From contig NZ_CADFDB010000012.1 of NCBI RefSeq assembly GCF_902832845.1, positions 1 to 64,000 on the forward strand: 64,000 nt of DNA, in the 5' to 3' direction. The notes beneath the pieces were generated by a model. That model was not told where the DNA came from. It did not search any database and saw nothing but the letters and a program-made list of their open reading frames with translations. The DNA comes from Burkholderia metallica (lineage in GTDB: Bacteria > Pseudomonadota > Gammaproteobacteria > Burkholderiales > Burkholderiaceae). Shown here one piece after another: positions 43,737 through 53,393 of this stretch. The first letter of the stretch is position 1. Each line of letters begins with the position of its first letter. The translations under genes and the position numbers were made by a program.

Positions 43737-44507
43737 ATGACCCTTCGCACCGACTGGCCCTATCCGCGCGTCGTCGCCCATCGCGGCGGCGGCACGCTCG
43801 CGCCGGAGAACACGCTTGCCGGGCTCGACGAGGCCGCGCGGCGCGGCCACCGGATGGTCGAGTTCGACGCGAAGCTGTCGGCCGACGACGTGACGTTCCT
43901 GCTACACGACGACACGGTCGACCGCACGTCGAACGGCACGGGTGCGGCGGCGGGCATGCGTTATGCGGCGCTGGCCGCGCTCGACGCGGGCGCGTGGCGC
44001 GATGCGCGCTTCGCGGGCGAGCGGATGCCGACGCTCGACGCGGCGGCGGCGCGCTGCATCGCGCACGGGCTGGCCGCGAACGTCGAGATCAAGCCGTGTC
44101 CGGGGCGCGAGCACGAGACCGGGCAGCGCGTGGCGGCCGATGCGGCCGCGTACTGGCGCGATGCGGCCATTGCGCCGTTGCTGTCGTCGTTCTCGTTCGA
44201 TGCGATGCAAGCGGCGCGCGCGACGGCGCCGGCGCTGCCGCTCGGGATGCTCTATGAGGCCGTGCCGGACGACTGGCATGCGCAGGTGGTCGGTGCGCTC
44301 GACTGCGTTTCGTTGCATGCAGACCACAAACGGCTCGACGAACCGCTGGTGCGCGCGATCAAGGCGGCGGGGCTGCGCATCCTGGTTTACACGGTGAACG
44401 ACCTCGAACGGGCGCGCGAACTCGCGCGCTGGGGCGTCGACGCGGTCTGCACGGACCGGATCGACCTGATCGGGCCCGCCGCGCTGGACGACATCGACAT
44501 CGTCTGA
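43737..44507 (+). CDS. ugpQ: Glycerophosphodiester phosphodiesterase UgpQ
   Basis: 256 residues, cytoplasmic GDPD-family TIM barrel. Catalytic residues are in VAHRGGGTLAPENT, MVEFDAKLS and LLHDDTVDRTS. It cleaves imported glycerophosphodiesters to glycerol-3-phosphate and the head-group alcohol. Last gene of ugpBAECQ; a terminator follows. Confidence 0.94.
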   Translation: MTLRTDWPYPRVVAHRGGGTLAPENTLAGLDEAARRGHRMVEFDAKLSADDVTFLLHDDTVDRTSNGTGAAAGMRYAALAALDAGAWRDARFAGERMPTLDAAAARCIAHGLAANVEIKPCPGREHETGQRVAADAAAYWRDAAIAPLLSSFSFDAMQAARATAPALPLGMLYEAVPDDWHAQVVGALDCVSLHADHKRLDEPLVRAIKAAGLRILVYTVNDLERARELARWGVDAVCTDRIDLIGPAALDDIDIV

Positions 44508-44563
44508 CGATTGCCACGGCGGCCGGCAAAGCCGGCATCCGAACGGTCCTGACGCGAAAAAGC

Positions 44564-44596
44564 AACGCCCCGACGGGATTTCCGCCGGGGCGTTTT
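44564..44596. terminator. Bidirectional terminator between ugpQ and ompW
   Basis: AACGCCCCG (44564-44572) pairs with CGGGGCGTT (44586-44594) plus TT, and AAAAA lies just to the left (44556-44561). It serves ugpQ on the plus strand and can serve ompW on the minus strand. Confidence 0.8.
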
Positions 44597-44676
44597 GGAT
44601 CGTGGAGACGTTACGTCACGAAAATTCCGCTACAAATTGCAGCAGGATTAACCATTCCCCAAATATTCGACTACGC

Positions 44677-45408
44677 TTAGAAGCGGTAGCCGACGTTCAG
44701 GTACGTCACGATCGGGTTCAGCGAGATGTGGGCCTTCGACGTTTCCGTCAGCGTACCGACCGGCGTGCGGCGGGCCGTCGTGAAGGTCGCGGTCACGCTG
44801 ACCGGGATGTACGAAAGCGACAGGCCGGCGAACCAGTGTTTCGTGAAGTTGTACGTGAAGCCGGCGTTGAAGACGGGCGCCCACTGGTTGCTGGTCGTCG
44901 CGCTGGTCGGGCCGCCGAGCACGCCGTTCTCGAAGCTGCTGTTCGTGATCTTCGCGCCGGTGAACCACACATACGTCGCGCCGATGCCGACATACGGACG
45001 GAACTTCGCGTTGGCGTCGTTGAAGTGGTAGCGAAGCAGGACGGCAGGGCTCCACTGATACGCGCGGCCGAGCACGCCGAACTTGTCGAACTGACCCTTG
45101 CCGGTAATGTCGAACTTCGGCGGTATCCCCATGACGAGCTCGGTGGAGAGGTGGTCGGTAATGAAGTATCCGGTTGCGAGGCCGAGCGTGTCGGCATCGG
45201 TGATCCCCGCGCCGGTATTGGGAATGGACTGATTGATGGGCGTACCGCCGACGCCGTACACGTAGAGCGGGTCGCTCTTGTCTTGCGGGGCCAGGTGGAG
45301 CCAGCCGGTGCTGACGTAGAAATCACCTGCGGATTGTGCATGTGCCGTACCGCCCGCGAAAGCAAATGCGAGCGCTGCGGCCCCCGTAATGGCCAGTTTT
45401 CGTTTCAT
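44677..45408 (-). CDS. ompW: Outer-membrane protein OmpW family
   Basis: 243 residues. Start at MKRKLAITGAAALAFAFAGG, with GGAGGAGACACA just upstream; a longer in-frame start is rejected. The signal ends at AHA/QSAGD. The mature part is an eight-stranded beta-barrel of the OmpW type (GLATGYFITDHLSTELVMGI; FRPYVGIGATYVWF) ending in VGYRF with a C-terminal Phe, the outer-membrane insertion signal. Likely a small hydrophobic-compound channel. It has a good promoter at 45437-45466. Confidence 0.93.
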   Translation of the reverse strand: MKRKLAITGAAALAFAFAGGTAHAQSAGDFYVSTGWLHLAPQDKSDPLYVYGVGGTPINQSIPNTGAGITDADTLGLATGYFITDHLSTELVMGIPPKFDITGKGQFDKFGVLGRAYQWSPAVLLRYHFNDANAKFRPYVGIGATYVWFTGAKITNSSFENGVLGGPTSATTSNQWAPVFNAGFTYNFTKHWFAGLSLSYIPVSVTATFTTARRTPVGTLTETSKAHISLNPIVTYLNVGYRF

Positions 45409-45436
45409 TGTGTCTCCTCCGATCAAAGGCGTGCTC

Positions 45437-45466
45437 ATTATGACGACAGCGTTTAAAACCAAACAA
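45437..45466 (-). promoter_or_regulatory. ompW promoter
   Basis: On the minus strand: TTGTTT (45466-45461), an 18-base spacer and CATAAT (45442-45437), about 29 bases before the ompW start codon. Confidence 0.65.
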
Positions 45467-45601
45467 GCTCGTAAGTTAGAGTTTTCTCCCTAGGTTTCGT
45501 ACGACCGTACGCTTTCACGCCCCGCGGGGACAGGCATTCTATGCAGGTGCGCATTTTCGGACCTCCGGGTATTTCCTAACGCGTTCAAACGGACATTCAG
45601 C

Positions 45602-46315
45602 ATGGCACGGTTAGCACGACTCTACGTTCCCGACCAGCCGCAGCACGTGATACTGCGCGGCCTGGATCAGCAACCCGCGTTCGTCGACGACCAGGACTAC
45701 GAACTCTTCATCGATTGCCTGAAGGCCGCCGCGCGCGATCATCACCTGTCGGTGCACGCCTACGTGCTGCTGCCGCGCCAGGTGCAACTCCTCGTGACGC
45801 CGAGCGACGAGGCGAGCCTGCCGAAAGCGATGCAGGCCGTCGGCCGCCGCTACGTCGCCCATTTCAATCGGCGCTATTCGCGGCGCGGCACCCTGTGGGA
45901 AGGCCGCTATCGCGCGACCGTGATCGAAGGCGAGCGCTATTTCCTGCTCGCGAGCCGCGTGGTCGAGATGAGTCCGGTGCGCGCGCAGCTCGTCGCGACG
46001 CCCGAGGCCTATCGCTGGTCGAGCTACCGGCACCACGTCGGGCTCACCGTCGACAGCCTGATCACCGACCATCCGCTCTACTGGGCGCTCGGCAATACGC
46101 CGTTCGACCGCCAGCGTGCGTACAAGGAGCTGTGCGAGCAGCCGCTCGACGAGCGGCAGGCCGACCAGTTGCAACAGGCGACGCTGAAGGGCTGGGTGCT
46201 CGGCGGCGAGAATTACCGCGAGTGGGCGGCGCGTACCGCGAACCGGCGCGTATCGCCGCTGCCGCGCGGACGCCCCAGAAAGGTGCGTGAAAACACACCG
46301 CCGGCCCAGCAGTAA
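45602..46315 (+). CDS. Degenerate REP-associated tyrosine transposase (RAYT) homologue
   Basis: 237 residues. It is clearly of the IS200/RAYT (Y1 transposase) family: [57 protein letters not shown] and PWSSY-like WSSYRHH. The HUH motif (normally NHVHLL) reads RQVQLL, with Q60 and Q62 replacing both histidines. The catalytic Tyr (RYIELNPVRA in relatives) is Val120 in [10 protein letters not shown]. The C-terminus has an AT-hook core, [10 protein letters not shown]. The frame is intact, so it is probably a retained DNA-binding protein, not an active transposase. It lies between ompW and gltB. Confidence 0.85.
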   Translation: MARLARLYVPDQPQHVILRGLDQQPAFVDDQDYELFIDCLKAAARDHHLSVHAYVLLPRQVQLLVTPSDEASLPKAMQAVGRRYVAHFNRRYSRRGTLWEGRYRATVIEGERYFLLASRVVEMSPVRAQLVATPEAYRWSSYRHHVGLTVDSLITDHPLYWALGNTPFDRQRAYKELCEQPLDERQADQLQQATLKGWVLGGENYREWAARTANRRVSPLPRGRPRKVRENTPPAQQ

Positions 46316-46333
46316 TACGGAAAGGCGAATCAG

Positions 46334-46366
46334 GAAGCGGCGCAGCGGGCGCCGCTTCTTTTTTTG
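46334..46366 (+). terminator. Terminator after the RAYT homologue
   Basis: GAAGCGGCGC (46334-46343) pairs perfectly with GCGCCGCTTC (46349-46358) around AGCGG; TTTTTTT follows. Confidence 0.92.
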
Positions 46367-46445
46367 CACCAAATCGATACGGACCCAATAAAACGGCACC
46401 AGATAAAGGCATTGATTTAATTGGGGTTCGATCAAGCGGTTTTTG

Positions 46446-46475
46446 TTGCTATTCCTTTGATTCGTCGCGTATATT
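46446..46475 (+). promoter_or_regulatory. Candidate gltBD promoter
   Basis: TTGCTA (46446-46451), an 18-base spacer and TATATT (46470-46475) in an AT-rich stretch about 130 bases before gltB. This is the only plausible sigma-70 site between the preceding terminator and gltB. Confidence 0.55.
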
Positions 46476-46605
46476 CCGAATTCCGGTGGCCCGGGCGAAG
46501 CATGCCCATCCACTGTCGGCCGTGCCGTCTCCTGTCGGGAGCGGGATCGACGGCAACAAGAAAATGGTTCAACGGCCTCCAGGCCCCCTTTACGACGGTG
46601 TCCCC

Positions 46606-49600
46606 ATGAACGACCACCAGCAGCCGCTCGCCGCGGTGCCCGCCGCACAAGGTCTGTACGACCCGCAAAACGAACACGACGCCTGCGGCGTCGGCTTCGT
46701 CGCTCACATCAAGGGCAAGAAGAGCCACGAGATCATTCAGCAGGGTCTGAAGATCCTCGAGAACCTCGATCACCGCGGCGCGGTCGGCGCCGATCCGCTG
46801 ATGGGCGACGGCGCGGGCATCCTGATCCAGATTCCGGACGCGTTCTATCGCGAGGAAATGTCGAAGCAGGGCGTGACGCTGCCGCCGGCCGGCGAATACG
46901 GGGTTGGGATGATCTTCCTGCCGAAGGAAAACGCATCGCGTCTCGCGTGCGAGCAGGAGCTCGAGCGGACGGTGCGGGCGGAAGGTCAGGTCGTGCTCGG
47001 CTGGCGCGACGTGCCGGTCGACCATGCGATGCCGATTTCGCCGACCGTGAAGGCGAGCGAGCCGCTGATCCGCCAGATCTTCATCGGCCGCGGCAAGGAC
47101 ATCATGGTGACCGACGCGCTCGAGCGGAAGCTGTACGTGATCCGCAAGACCGCGAGCCACCGCATCCAGGCGCTGAAGCTCAAGCACGGCAAGGAATACT
47201 TCGTGCCGTCGATGTCGGCGCGCACGATCGTCTACAAGGGGCTGCTGCTCGCGGGCCAGGTCGGCGTGTACTACCGCGACCTGCAGGACCCGCGCGTCGT
47301 GTCGGCGCTCGCGCTCGTGCACCAGCGCTTCTCGACCAACACGTTCCCGGCGTGGGAGCTGGCTCACCCGTACCGGATGATCGCGCACAACGGCGAGATC
47401 AACACCGTGAAGGGCAACGTGAACTGGCTGAACGCGCGTACCGGCGCGATTGCGTCGCACGTGCTGGCCGACGACCTTCCGAAGCTGTGGCCGCTGATCT
47501 ATCCGGGCCAGTCCGACACCGCGTCGTTCGACAACTGTCTCGAACTGCTGGTGATGGCCGGCTACCCGCTCGTGCACGCCGTGATGATGATGATCCCGGA
47601 AGCGTGGGAACAGCACACGCTGATGGACGAGAACCGCCGCGCGTTCTACGAATACCACGCCGCGATGATGGAGCCGTGGGACGGCCCGGCCGCGATCGCC
47701 TTCACCGACGGCCGCCAGATCGGCGCGACGCTCGACCGTAACGGCCTGCGTCCGGCGCGCTACATCGTGACCGACGACGACCTCGTCATCATGGCGTCGG
47801 AAGCCGGCACGCTGCCGATTCCCGAATCGAAGATCGTCAAGAAGTGGCGCCTGCAGCCGGGCAAGATGTTCCTGATCGACATGGAACACGGCCGCATCAT
47901 CGACGACAAGGAACTGAAGGACAACCTCGCGAACGCGAAGCCGTACAAGAGCTGGATCGACGCCGTGCGCATCAAGCTCGACGAGATCGAGCCGAAGGCC
48001 GAGGACGTCGCGGCCGGCCGTACGCAGGGCGCCGCGCTGCTCGACCGCCAGCAGGCGTTCGGCTATACGCAGGAAGACCTGAAGTTCCTGATGGCGCCGA
48101 TGGCGCAGCAGGGCGAGGAAGCGGTCGGCTCGATGGGCAACGACTCGCCGCTCGCGGTGATGTCGAACAAGAACAAGACGCTCTATCACTACTTCAAGCA
48201 GCTGTTCGCGCAGGTCACGAACCCGCCGATCGACCCGATCCGCGAGAACATGGTCATGTCGCTCGTGTCGTTCATCGGCCCGAAGCCGAACCTGCTCGAC
48301 ACGAACAACATCAACCCGCCGATGCGTCTCGAAGTGTCGCAGCCGGTGCTCGACTTCAAGGACATCGCGAAGATCCGCGCGATCGACCAGTACACGGGCG
48401 GCAAGTTCAGCGCGTACGAACTGAACATCTGCTACCCGGTCGCGTGGGGCAAGGAAGGCATCGAGGCGCGCCTCGCGTCGCTGTGCGCGGAAGCCGTCGA
48501 CGCGGTGAAGTCGGGCTACAACATGCTGATCGTGTCGGACCGCAAGACGGACGCCGAGCACGTCGCGATTCCGGCGCTGCTCGCCACGTCGGCGATCCAC
48601 ACGCACCTCGTCCAGCAAGGGCTGCGCACGAGCACGGGCCTCGTCGTCGAGACGGGCTCCGCGCGCGAAACGCACCACTTCGCGCTGCTCGCGGGCTACG
48701 GCGCGGAAGCCGTGCACCCGTATCTCGCGATGGAAACGCTCGCGAAGATGGCCGAAGGGCTGCCGGGCGACCTGTCGCCGGAGAAGGCCGTCTACAACTT
48801 CACGAAGGCGGTCGGCAAGGGCCTGCAGAAAGTGATGTCGAAGATGGGCATCTCGACCTACATGTCGTACACGGGCGCGCAGATCTTCGAAGCGCTCGGC
48901 CTGTCGAGCGACCTCGTCGAGAAGTACTTCAAGGGCACGGCGTCGAAGGTCGGCGGCATCGGGCTGTTCGAAGTCGCGGAAGAGGCGATCCGCCTGCACC
49001 GCGACGCGTTCGGCGACAGCCCGGTCCTGCGCGACATGCTCGACGCGGGCGGCGAGTACGCGTACCGCGTGCGCGGCGAAGACCACATGTGGACGCCGGA
49101 TTCGATCGCGAAGCTCCAGCATGCGACGCGCAGCAACTCGTACCAGACGTACAAGGAATACGCGCACCTGATCAACGACCAGACCAAGCGGCACATGACG
49201 TTCCGTGGCCTGTTCGAGTTCAAGGTCGAGCCGACCAAGGCGATCCCGATCGACGACGTCGAGCCGGCGAAGGACATCGTCAAGCGTTTTGCGACGGGCG
49301 CGATGTCGCTCGGTTCGATCAGCACCGAAGCGCACGCGACGCTCGCGATCGCAATGAACCGGATCGGCGGCAAGTCGAACACCGGCGAAGGCGGCGAGGA
49401 CGAAAAGCGCTATCGCAACGAACTGCGCGGCATTCCGATCAAGTCTGGCGAGACGCTGAAGTCGGTGATCGGCGACGAGATCGTCAGCGACATTCCGCTG
49501 AAGGACGGCGATTCGCTGCGCTCGAAGATCAAGCAGGTCGCATCGGGCCGCTTCGGCGTCACCGCCGAGTACCTCGCGTCGGCCGACCAGATCCAGATCA

Positions 49601-51309
49601 AGATGGCGCAGGGCGCGAAGCCGGGCGAAGGCGGCCAGCTGCCGGGCCACAAGGTGTCCGAATACATCGGCAAGCTGCGTTACTCGGTGCCGGGCGTCGG
49701 CCTGATCTCGCCGCCGCCGCACCACGACATCTACTCGATCGAGGATCTGGCGCAGCTGATCCACGACCTGAAGAACGTGAACCCGAGCTCGAGCATCTCC
49801 GTGAAGCTCGTGTCGGAAGTGGGTGTCGGTACCGTCGCGGCCGGTGTCGCGAAGGCGAAGGCCGATCACGTCGTGATCGCCGGCCATGACGGCGGCACGG
49901 GCGCATCGCCGCTGTCGTCGGTCAAGCACGCCGGCACGCCGTGGGAGCTGGGCCTCGCCGAAACGCAGCAGACGCTGGTGCTGAACCGCCTGCGCGGGCG
50001 CATCCGCGTGCAGGCCGACGGCCAGATGAAGACGGGCCGCGACGTCGTGATCGGCGCGCTGCTCGGCGCGGACGAATTCGGCTTCGCGACGGCGCCGCTC
50101 GTCGTCGAAGGCTGCATCATGATGCGCAAGTGCCACCTGAACACGTGCCCGGTCGGCGTCGCGACGCAGGATCCGGTGCTGCGTGCGAAGTTCAAGGGCC
50201 AGCCCGAGCACGTCGTGAACTACTTCTTCTTCGTCGCCGAGGAAGTGCGCGAAATCATGGCGCAGCTCGGCATCGCGAAGTTCGACGACCTGATCGGCCG
50301 CGCCGACCTGCTCGACACCCGCAAGGGCATCGAGCACTGGAAGGCGAAGGGCCTCGACTTCTCGCGCGTGTTCTACCAGCCGGAAGAGTGCGAAGACGTC
50401 GCGCGCCGTCACGTCGACGTGCAGGATCACGGCCTCGAGCGCGCGCTCGACCACGTGCTGATCGAGAAGGCGAAGGCCGCGATCGAGAACGGCGAGCATG
50501 TGTCGTTCATCCAGCCGGTGCGCAACGTGAACCGTACGGTCGGCGCGATGCTGTCGGGCGTGATCGCGAAGAAGCACGGCCACGACGGCCTGGCCGACGA
50601 CGCGGTGCACATCCAGCTGAAGGGCACGGCCGGCCAGAGCTTCGGCGCGTTCCTCGCGAAGGGCGTGACGCTCGACCTCGTCGGCGACGGCAACGACTAC
50701 GTCGGCAAGGGCCTGTCGGGCGGCCGGATCATCATCCGTCCGACCAACGACTTCCGCGGCAAGTCCGAGGAAAACATCATCTGCGGCAACACGGTGATGT
50801 ACGGCGCGATCGAAGGCGAAGCATTCTTCCGCGGCGTCGCGGGCGAGCGCTTCTGCGTGCGCAACTCGGGCGCGACGGCGGTCGTCGAAGGCACGGGCGA
50901 CCACGGTTGCGAATACATGACGGGCGGCACGGTCGTCGTGCTCGGCGAGACGGGGCGCAACTTCGCGGCCGGCATGTCGGGCGGTCTCGCCTACATCTAC
51001 GATCCGGAAGGCACGTTCGCGGCGAAGTGCAACAAGTCGATGGTCGCGCTCGAGCCGGTGCTGCAGCAGGCCGAGCAGGAGCGTACGGTCGACCGCGCTC
51101 TCTGGCATACGGGCACGACGGACGAAGCGCTGCTCAAGGGGCTCGTCGAGCGTCATTTCCAGTTCACGGGTTCGCCGCGCGCGAAGTCGCTGCTGGAAAA
51201 CTGGGACGCGGCGCGCCGCCAGTTCGTGAAGGTGTTCCCGCACGAATACAAGCGCGCGCTGGGCGAGATCGGTGCGAAGAAGGCGGCGAAGGAAGAACTG
51301 GCCGCCTGA
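46606..51309 (+). CDS. gltB: Glutamate synthase (NADPH) large subunit
   Basis: 1567 residues. It converts glutamine and 2-oxoglutarate to two glutamates. The start at 46606 ([19 protein letters not shown]) leaves a short propeptide before the nucleophile C27 ([10 protein letters not shown]) of the class II amidotransferase domain. A central domain, the FMN barrel with [16 protein letters not shown] and [12 protein letters not shown], the 3Fe-4S site CHLNTCPVG (near residue 1180), and a C-terminal GXGXG beta-helix ([20 protein letters not shown]) follow. Partner gltD is 85 bases downstream. Confidence 0.98.
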   Translation: MNDHQQPLAAVPAAQGLYDPQNEHDACGVGFVAHIKGKKSHEIIQQGLKILENLDHRGAVGADPLMGDGAGILIQIPDAFYREEMSKQGVTLPPAGEYGVGMIFLPKENASRLACEQELERTVRAEGQVVLGWRDVPVDHAMPISPTVKASEPLIRQIFIGRGKDIMVTDALERKLYVIRKTASHRIQALKLKHGKEYFVPSMSARTIVYKGLLLAGQVGVYYRDLQDPRVVSALALVHQRFSTNTFPAWELAHPYRMIAHNGEINTVKGNVNWLNARTGAIASHVLADDLPKLWPLIYPGQSDTASFDNCLELLVMAGYPLVHAVMMMIPEAWEQHTLMDENRRAFYEYHAAMMEPWDGPAAIAFTDGRQIGATLDRNGLRPARYIVTDDDLVIMASEAGTLPIPESKIVKKWRLQPGKMFLIDMEHGRIIDDKELKDNLANAKPYKSWIDAVRIKLDEIEPKAEDVAAGRTQGAALLDRQQAFGYTQEDLKFLMAPMAQQGEEAVGSMGNDSPLAVMSNKNKTLYHYFKQLFAQVTNPPIDPIRENMVMSLVSFIGPKPNLLDTNNINPPMRLEVSQPVLDFKDIAKIRAIDQYTGGKFSAYELNICYPVAWGKEGIEARLASLCAEAVDAVKSGYNMLIVSDRKTDAEHVAIPALLATSAIHTHLVQQGLRTSTGLVVETGSARETHHFALLAGYGAEAVHPYLAMETLAKMAEGLPGDLSPEKAVYNFTKAVGKGLQKVMSKMGISTYMSYTGAQIFEALGLSSDLVEKYFKGTASKVGGIGLFEVAEEAIRLHRDAFGDSPVLRDMLDAGGEYAYRVRGEDHMWTPDSIAKLQHATRSNSYQTYKEYAHLINDQTKRHMTFRGLFEFKVEPTKAIPIDDVEPAKDIVKRFATGAMSLGSISTEAHATLAIAMNRIGGKSNTGEGGEDEKRYRNELRGIPIKSGETLKSVIGDEIVSDIPLKDGDSLRSKIKQVASGRFGVTAEYLASADQIQIKMAQGAKPGEGGQLPGHKVSEYIGKLRYSVPGVGLISPPPHHDIYSIEDLAQLIHDLKNVNPSSSISVKLVSEVGVGTVAAGVAKAKADHVVIAGHDGGTGASPLSSVKHAGTPWELGLAETQQTLVLNRLRGRIRVQADGQMKTGRDVVIGALLGADEFGFATAPLVVEGCIMMRKCHLNTCPVGVATQDPVLRAKFKGQPEHVVNYFFFVAEEVREIMAQLGIAKFDDLIGRADLLDTRKGIEHWKAKGLDFSRVFYQPEECEDVARRHVDVQDHGLERALDHVLIEKAKAAIENGEHVSFIQPVRNVNRTVGAMLSGVIAKKHGHDGLADDAVHIQLKGTAGQSFGAFLAKGVTLDLVGDGNDYVGKGLSGGRIIIRPTNDFRGKSEENIICGNTVMYGAIEGEAFFRGVAGERFCVRNSGATAVVEGTGDHGCEYMTGGTVVVLGETGRNFAAGMSGGLAYIYDPEGTFAAKCNKSMVALEPVLQQAEQERTVDRALWHTGTTDEALLKGLVERHFQFTGSPRAKSLLENWDAARRQFVKVFPHEYKRALGEIGAKKAAKEELAA

Positions 51310-51394
51310 GCGACGAACGACACAGCGAATGCCGCGCGCGCCTGATGGCCGCGCGCGGCTCCCCCACCCGATACACCGAACAGAAGAGCACCTT

Positions 51395-52861
51395 ATGGGC
51401 AAGGCAACCGGTTTTCTGGAGTTCGAACGCCGCCACGAGGCGTACGAAGCACCGCTCACGCGCGTGAAGCACTACAAGGAATTCGTCGCGGCACTGACCG
51501 ACGCGGACGCGAAGGTCCAGGGCGCGCGCTGCATGGATTGCGGCATCCCGTTCTGCAACAACGGCTGCCCGGTCAACAACATCATTCCGGACTTCAACGA
51601 TCTCGTTTACCGCCAGGACTGGCAGCAGGCGATCGAAGTCCTGCATTCGACCAACAACTTCCCGGAATTCACGGGCCGCATCTGCCCGGCGCCGTGCGAA
51701 GCGGCGTGCACGCTCGGGATCAACGACGACCCGGTCGGCATCAAGTCGATCGAGCACGCGATCATCGACAAGGCCTGGGCGGAAGGCTGGGTGAAGCCGC
51801 TGCCGGCCGAGCACAAGACGGGCAAGAAGGTCGCGGTCGTCGGTTCGGGCCCCGCGGGCCTCGCCGCCGCGCAGCAGCTCGCGCGTGCGGGCCACGACGT
51901 GACGGTGTTCGAGAAGAACGATCGCGTCGGCGGCCTGCTGCGCTACGGGATCCCCGACTTCAAGCTCGAGAAGTGGCTGATCGACCGCCGCATGCGTCAG
52001 ATGGAAGCGGAAGGCGTGACGTTCCGCACCAGCGTGTTCATCGGCAAGGATCCGCTGCCCGAGTCGATCGGCAGTCTCGCGAAGGAAACCATCTCGCCGG
52101 ACACGCTGAAGGAAGAATTCGACGCGGTCGTGATCGCGGGCGGGTCGGAAACGCCGCGCGACTTGCCGGTGCCGGGCCGCGAACTCGCGGGTGTCCATTT
52201 CGCGATGGACTTCCTGCCGCAGCAGAACCGCGTGAACGCGGGCGACAAGCTCGCCGACCAGCTGCTCGCGAAGGGCAAGCACGTGATCGTGATCGGCGGC
52301 GGCGATACGGGTTCGGACTGCGTCGGCACGTCGAATCGTCACGGCGCGAAGCAGGTCACGCAGTTCGAGCTGCTGCCGCAGCCGCCGGAAGAGGAAAACA
52401 AGCCGCTCGTGTGGCCGTACTGGCCGATCAAGCTGCGCACGTCGTCGTCGCACGAGGAAGGTTGCGAGCGTGACTGGGCGGTCGCGACGAAGCGCCTCGA
52501 AGGCAAGAACGGCAAGGTCGAAAAGCTGATCGCGGTGCGCGTCGAGTGGAAGGACGGCAAGATGCAGGAAGTGCCGGGTTCCGAGTTCGAGATGAAGGCC
52601 GACCTCGTGCTGCTCGCGATGGGCTTCACGCAGCCGGCGGCGCCGGTGCTCGACGCGTTCGGCGTCGCGAAGGATGCGCGCGGCAATGCGCGTGCGGCGA
52701 CCGAAGGCGATCGTTCGTACTACACGTCGGTCGACAAGGTGTTCGCGGCGGGCGACATGCGCCGCGGCCAGTCGCTCGTGGTGTGGGCGATCCGCGAAGG
52801 CCGCCAGTGCGCGCGCTCGGTCGATGCGTACCTGATGGGGCATTCGGAACTGCCGCGCTGA
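51395..52861 (+). CDS. gltD: Glutamate synthase (NADPH) small subunit
   Basis: 488 residues. N-terminal CMDCGIPFC...GCPVNN and CPAPCEAAC cysteines bind two 4Fe-4S clusters. FAD site [17 protein letters not shown] and NADPH site [16 protein letters not shown] follow. It feeds electrons from NADPH to GltB. The ATG at 51395 gives [15 protein letters not shown], the family start. Confidence 0.98.
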   Translation: MGKATGFLEFERRHEAYEAPLTRVKHYKEFVAALTDADAKVQGARCMDCGIPFCNNGCPVNNIIPDFNDLVYRQDWQQAIEVLHSTNNFPEFTGRICPAPCEAACTLGINDDPVGIKSIEHAIIDKAWAEGWVKPLPAEHKTGKKVAVVGSGPAGLAAAQQLARAGHDVTVFEKNDRVGGLLRYGIPDFKLEKWLIDRRMRQMEAEGVTFRTSVFIGKDPLPESIGSLAKETISPDTLKEEFDAVVIAGGSETPRDLPVPGRELAGVHFAMDFLPQQNRVNAGDKLADQLLAKGKHVIVIGGGDTGSDCVGTSNRHGAKQVTQFELLPQPPEEENKPLVWPYWPIKLRTSSSHEEGCERDWAVATKRLEGKNGKVEKLIAVRVEWKDGKMQEVPGSEFEMKADLVLLAMGFTQPAAPVLDAFGVAKDARGNARAATEGDRSYYTSVDKVFAAGDMRRGQSLVVWAIREGRQCARSVDAYLMGHSELPR

Positions 52862-52890
52862 GCTGAATAGCGCGAGCGGGTTTCGATGAG

Positions 52891-52923
52891 AACCGGGCGT
52901 CCGAAAGGGCGCCCGGTTTTTTT
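52891..52923 (+). terminator. gltD terminator
   Basis: AACCGGGCG (52891-52899) pairs with CGCCCGGTT (52910-52918) followed by TTTTT. It marks the boundary between core GC-rich sequence and the lower-GC island on the right. Confidence 0.9.
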
Positions 52924-52933
52924 ATTTCTGAAG

Positions 52934-53317
52934 TTATCGGCGATCCTGAGCTTGTCCGGTTTTGTCGACCGGCTGATCTTTGACTTGCCAATAGCTTGAA
53001 AGCTGTTCGTTGCAGTCGATCATCGCGATGTATCTGGTTTCGACAATGAGCAGGGGGAATTCCCACATGCCCAGTTTCCATGCGTGATACTGCGGCGCTC
53101 CGTCGAACCGGATGCTGTCCAGCGGTATTCCTTGTTCCTCGAGACGTAACAGGACCTTGTTTCGTAGCGTATCGAGAGACATGTCAGGGCAACTGCCTTC
53201 GGTCCGCTCATATCGGGAAGTCGCGACGACGACGAACAGTAGCGCATAGGTGCCGATCGCTGCGATAACCAACCAGAGAACTAGCCGTAGGATTCCGCGT
53301 ATGACTCTGGAAATCAT
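52934..53317 (-). CDS. Probable colicin M-type immunity protein
   Basis: 127 residues, no strong sequence match recalled. One N-terminal membrane helix (about residues 8-32, ILRLVLWLVIAAIGTYALLF) is followed by a soluble domain of about 90 residues that would face the periplasm. It has just two cysteines, C43 and C102. This matches the design of the E. coli colicin M immunity protein Cmi (117 residues, one membrane anchor, two cysteines forming a disulfide). It lies 76 bases downstream of the colicin M-like gene on the same strand. The function is inferred from architecture and neighbourhood. Confidence 0.55.
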   Translation of the reverse strand: MISRVIRGILRLVLWLVIAAIGTYALLFVVVATSRYERTEGSCPDMSLDTLRNKVLLRLEEQGIPLDSIRFDGAPQYHAWKLGMWEFPLLIVETRYIAMIDCNEQLSSYWQVKDQPVDKTGQAQDRR

Positions 53318-53393
53318 GAGGTGCTCAACGTGGGCATGAAAAAAATGACGGTTGACCCGGGCAGTCGAATTTTCGGAGCCGCCCGGGGGCCTG

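Noticed and set aside
46334-46366. REP-like element beside the RAYT gene
   Set aside because: The hairpin is followed by a seven-T run and is best explained as an ordinary terminator; no second copy or GTAG-type head is seen nearby.
46432-51459. Minus-strand ORF of 1675 codons opposite gltB
   Set aside because: It mirrors the codon pattern of gltB on the other strand; its product is a low-complexity Arg/His/Asp/Val-rich sequence with no domain. High-GC genes often leave such long antisense frames.
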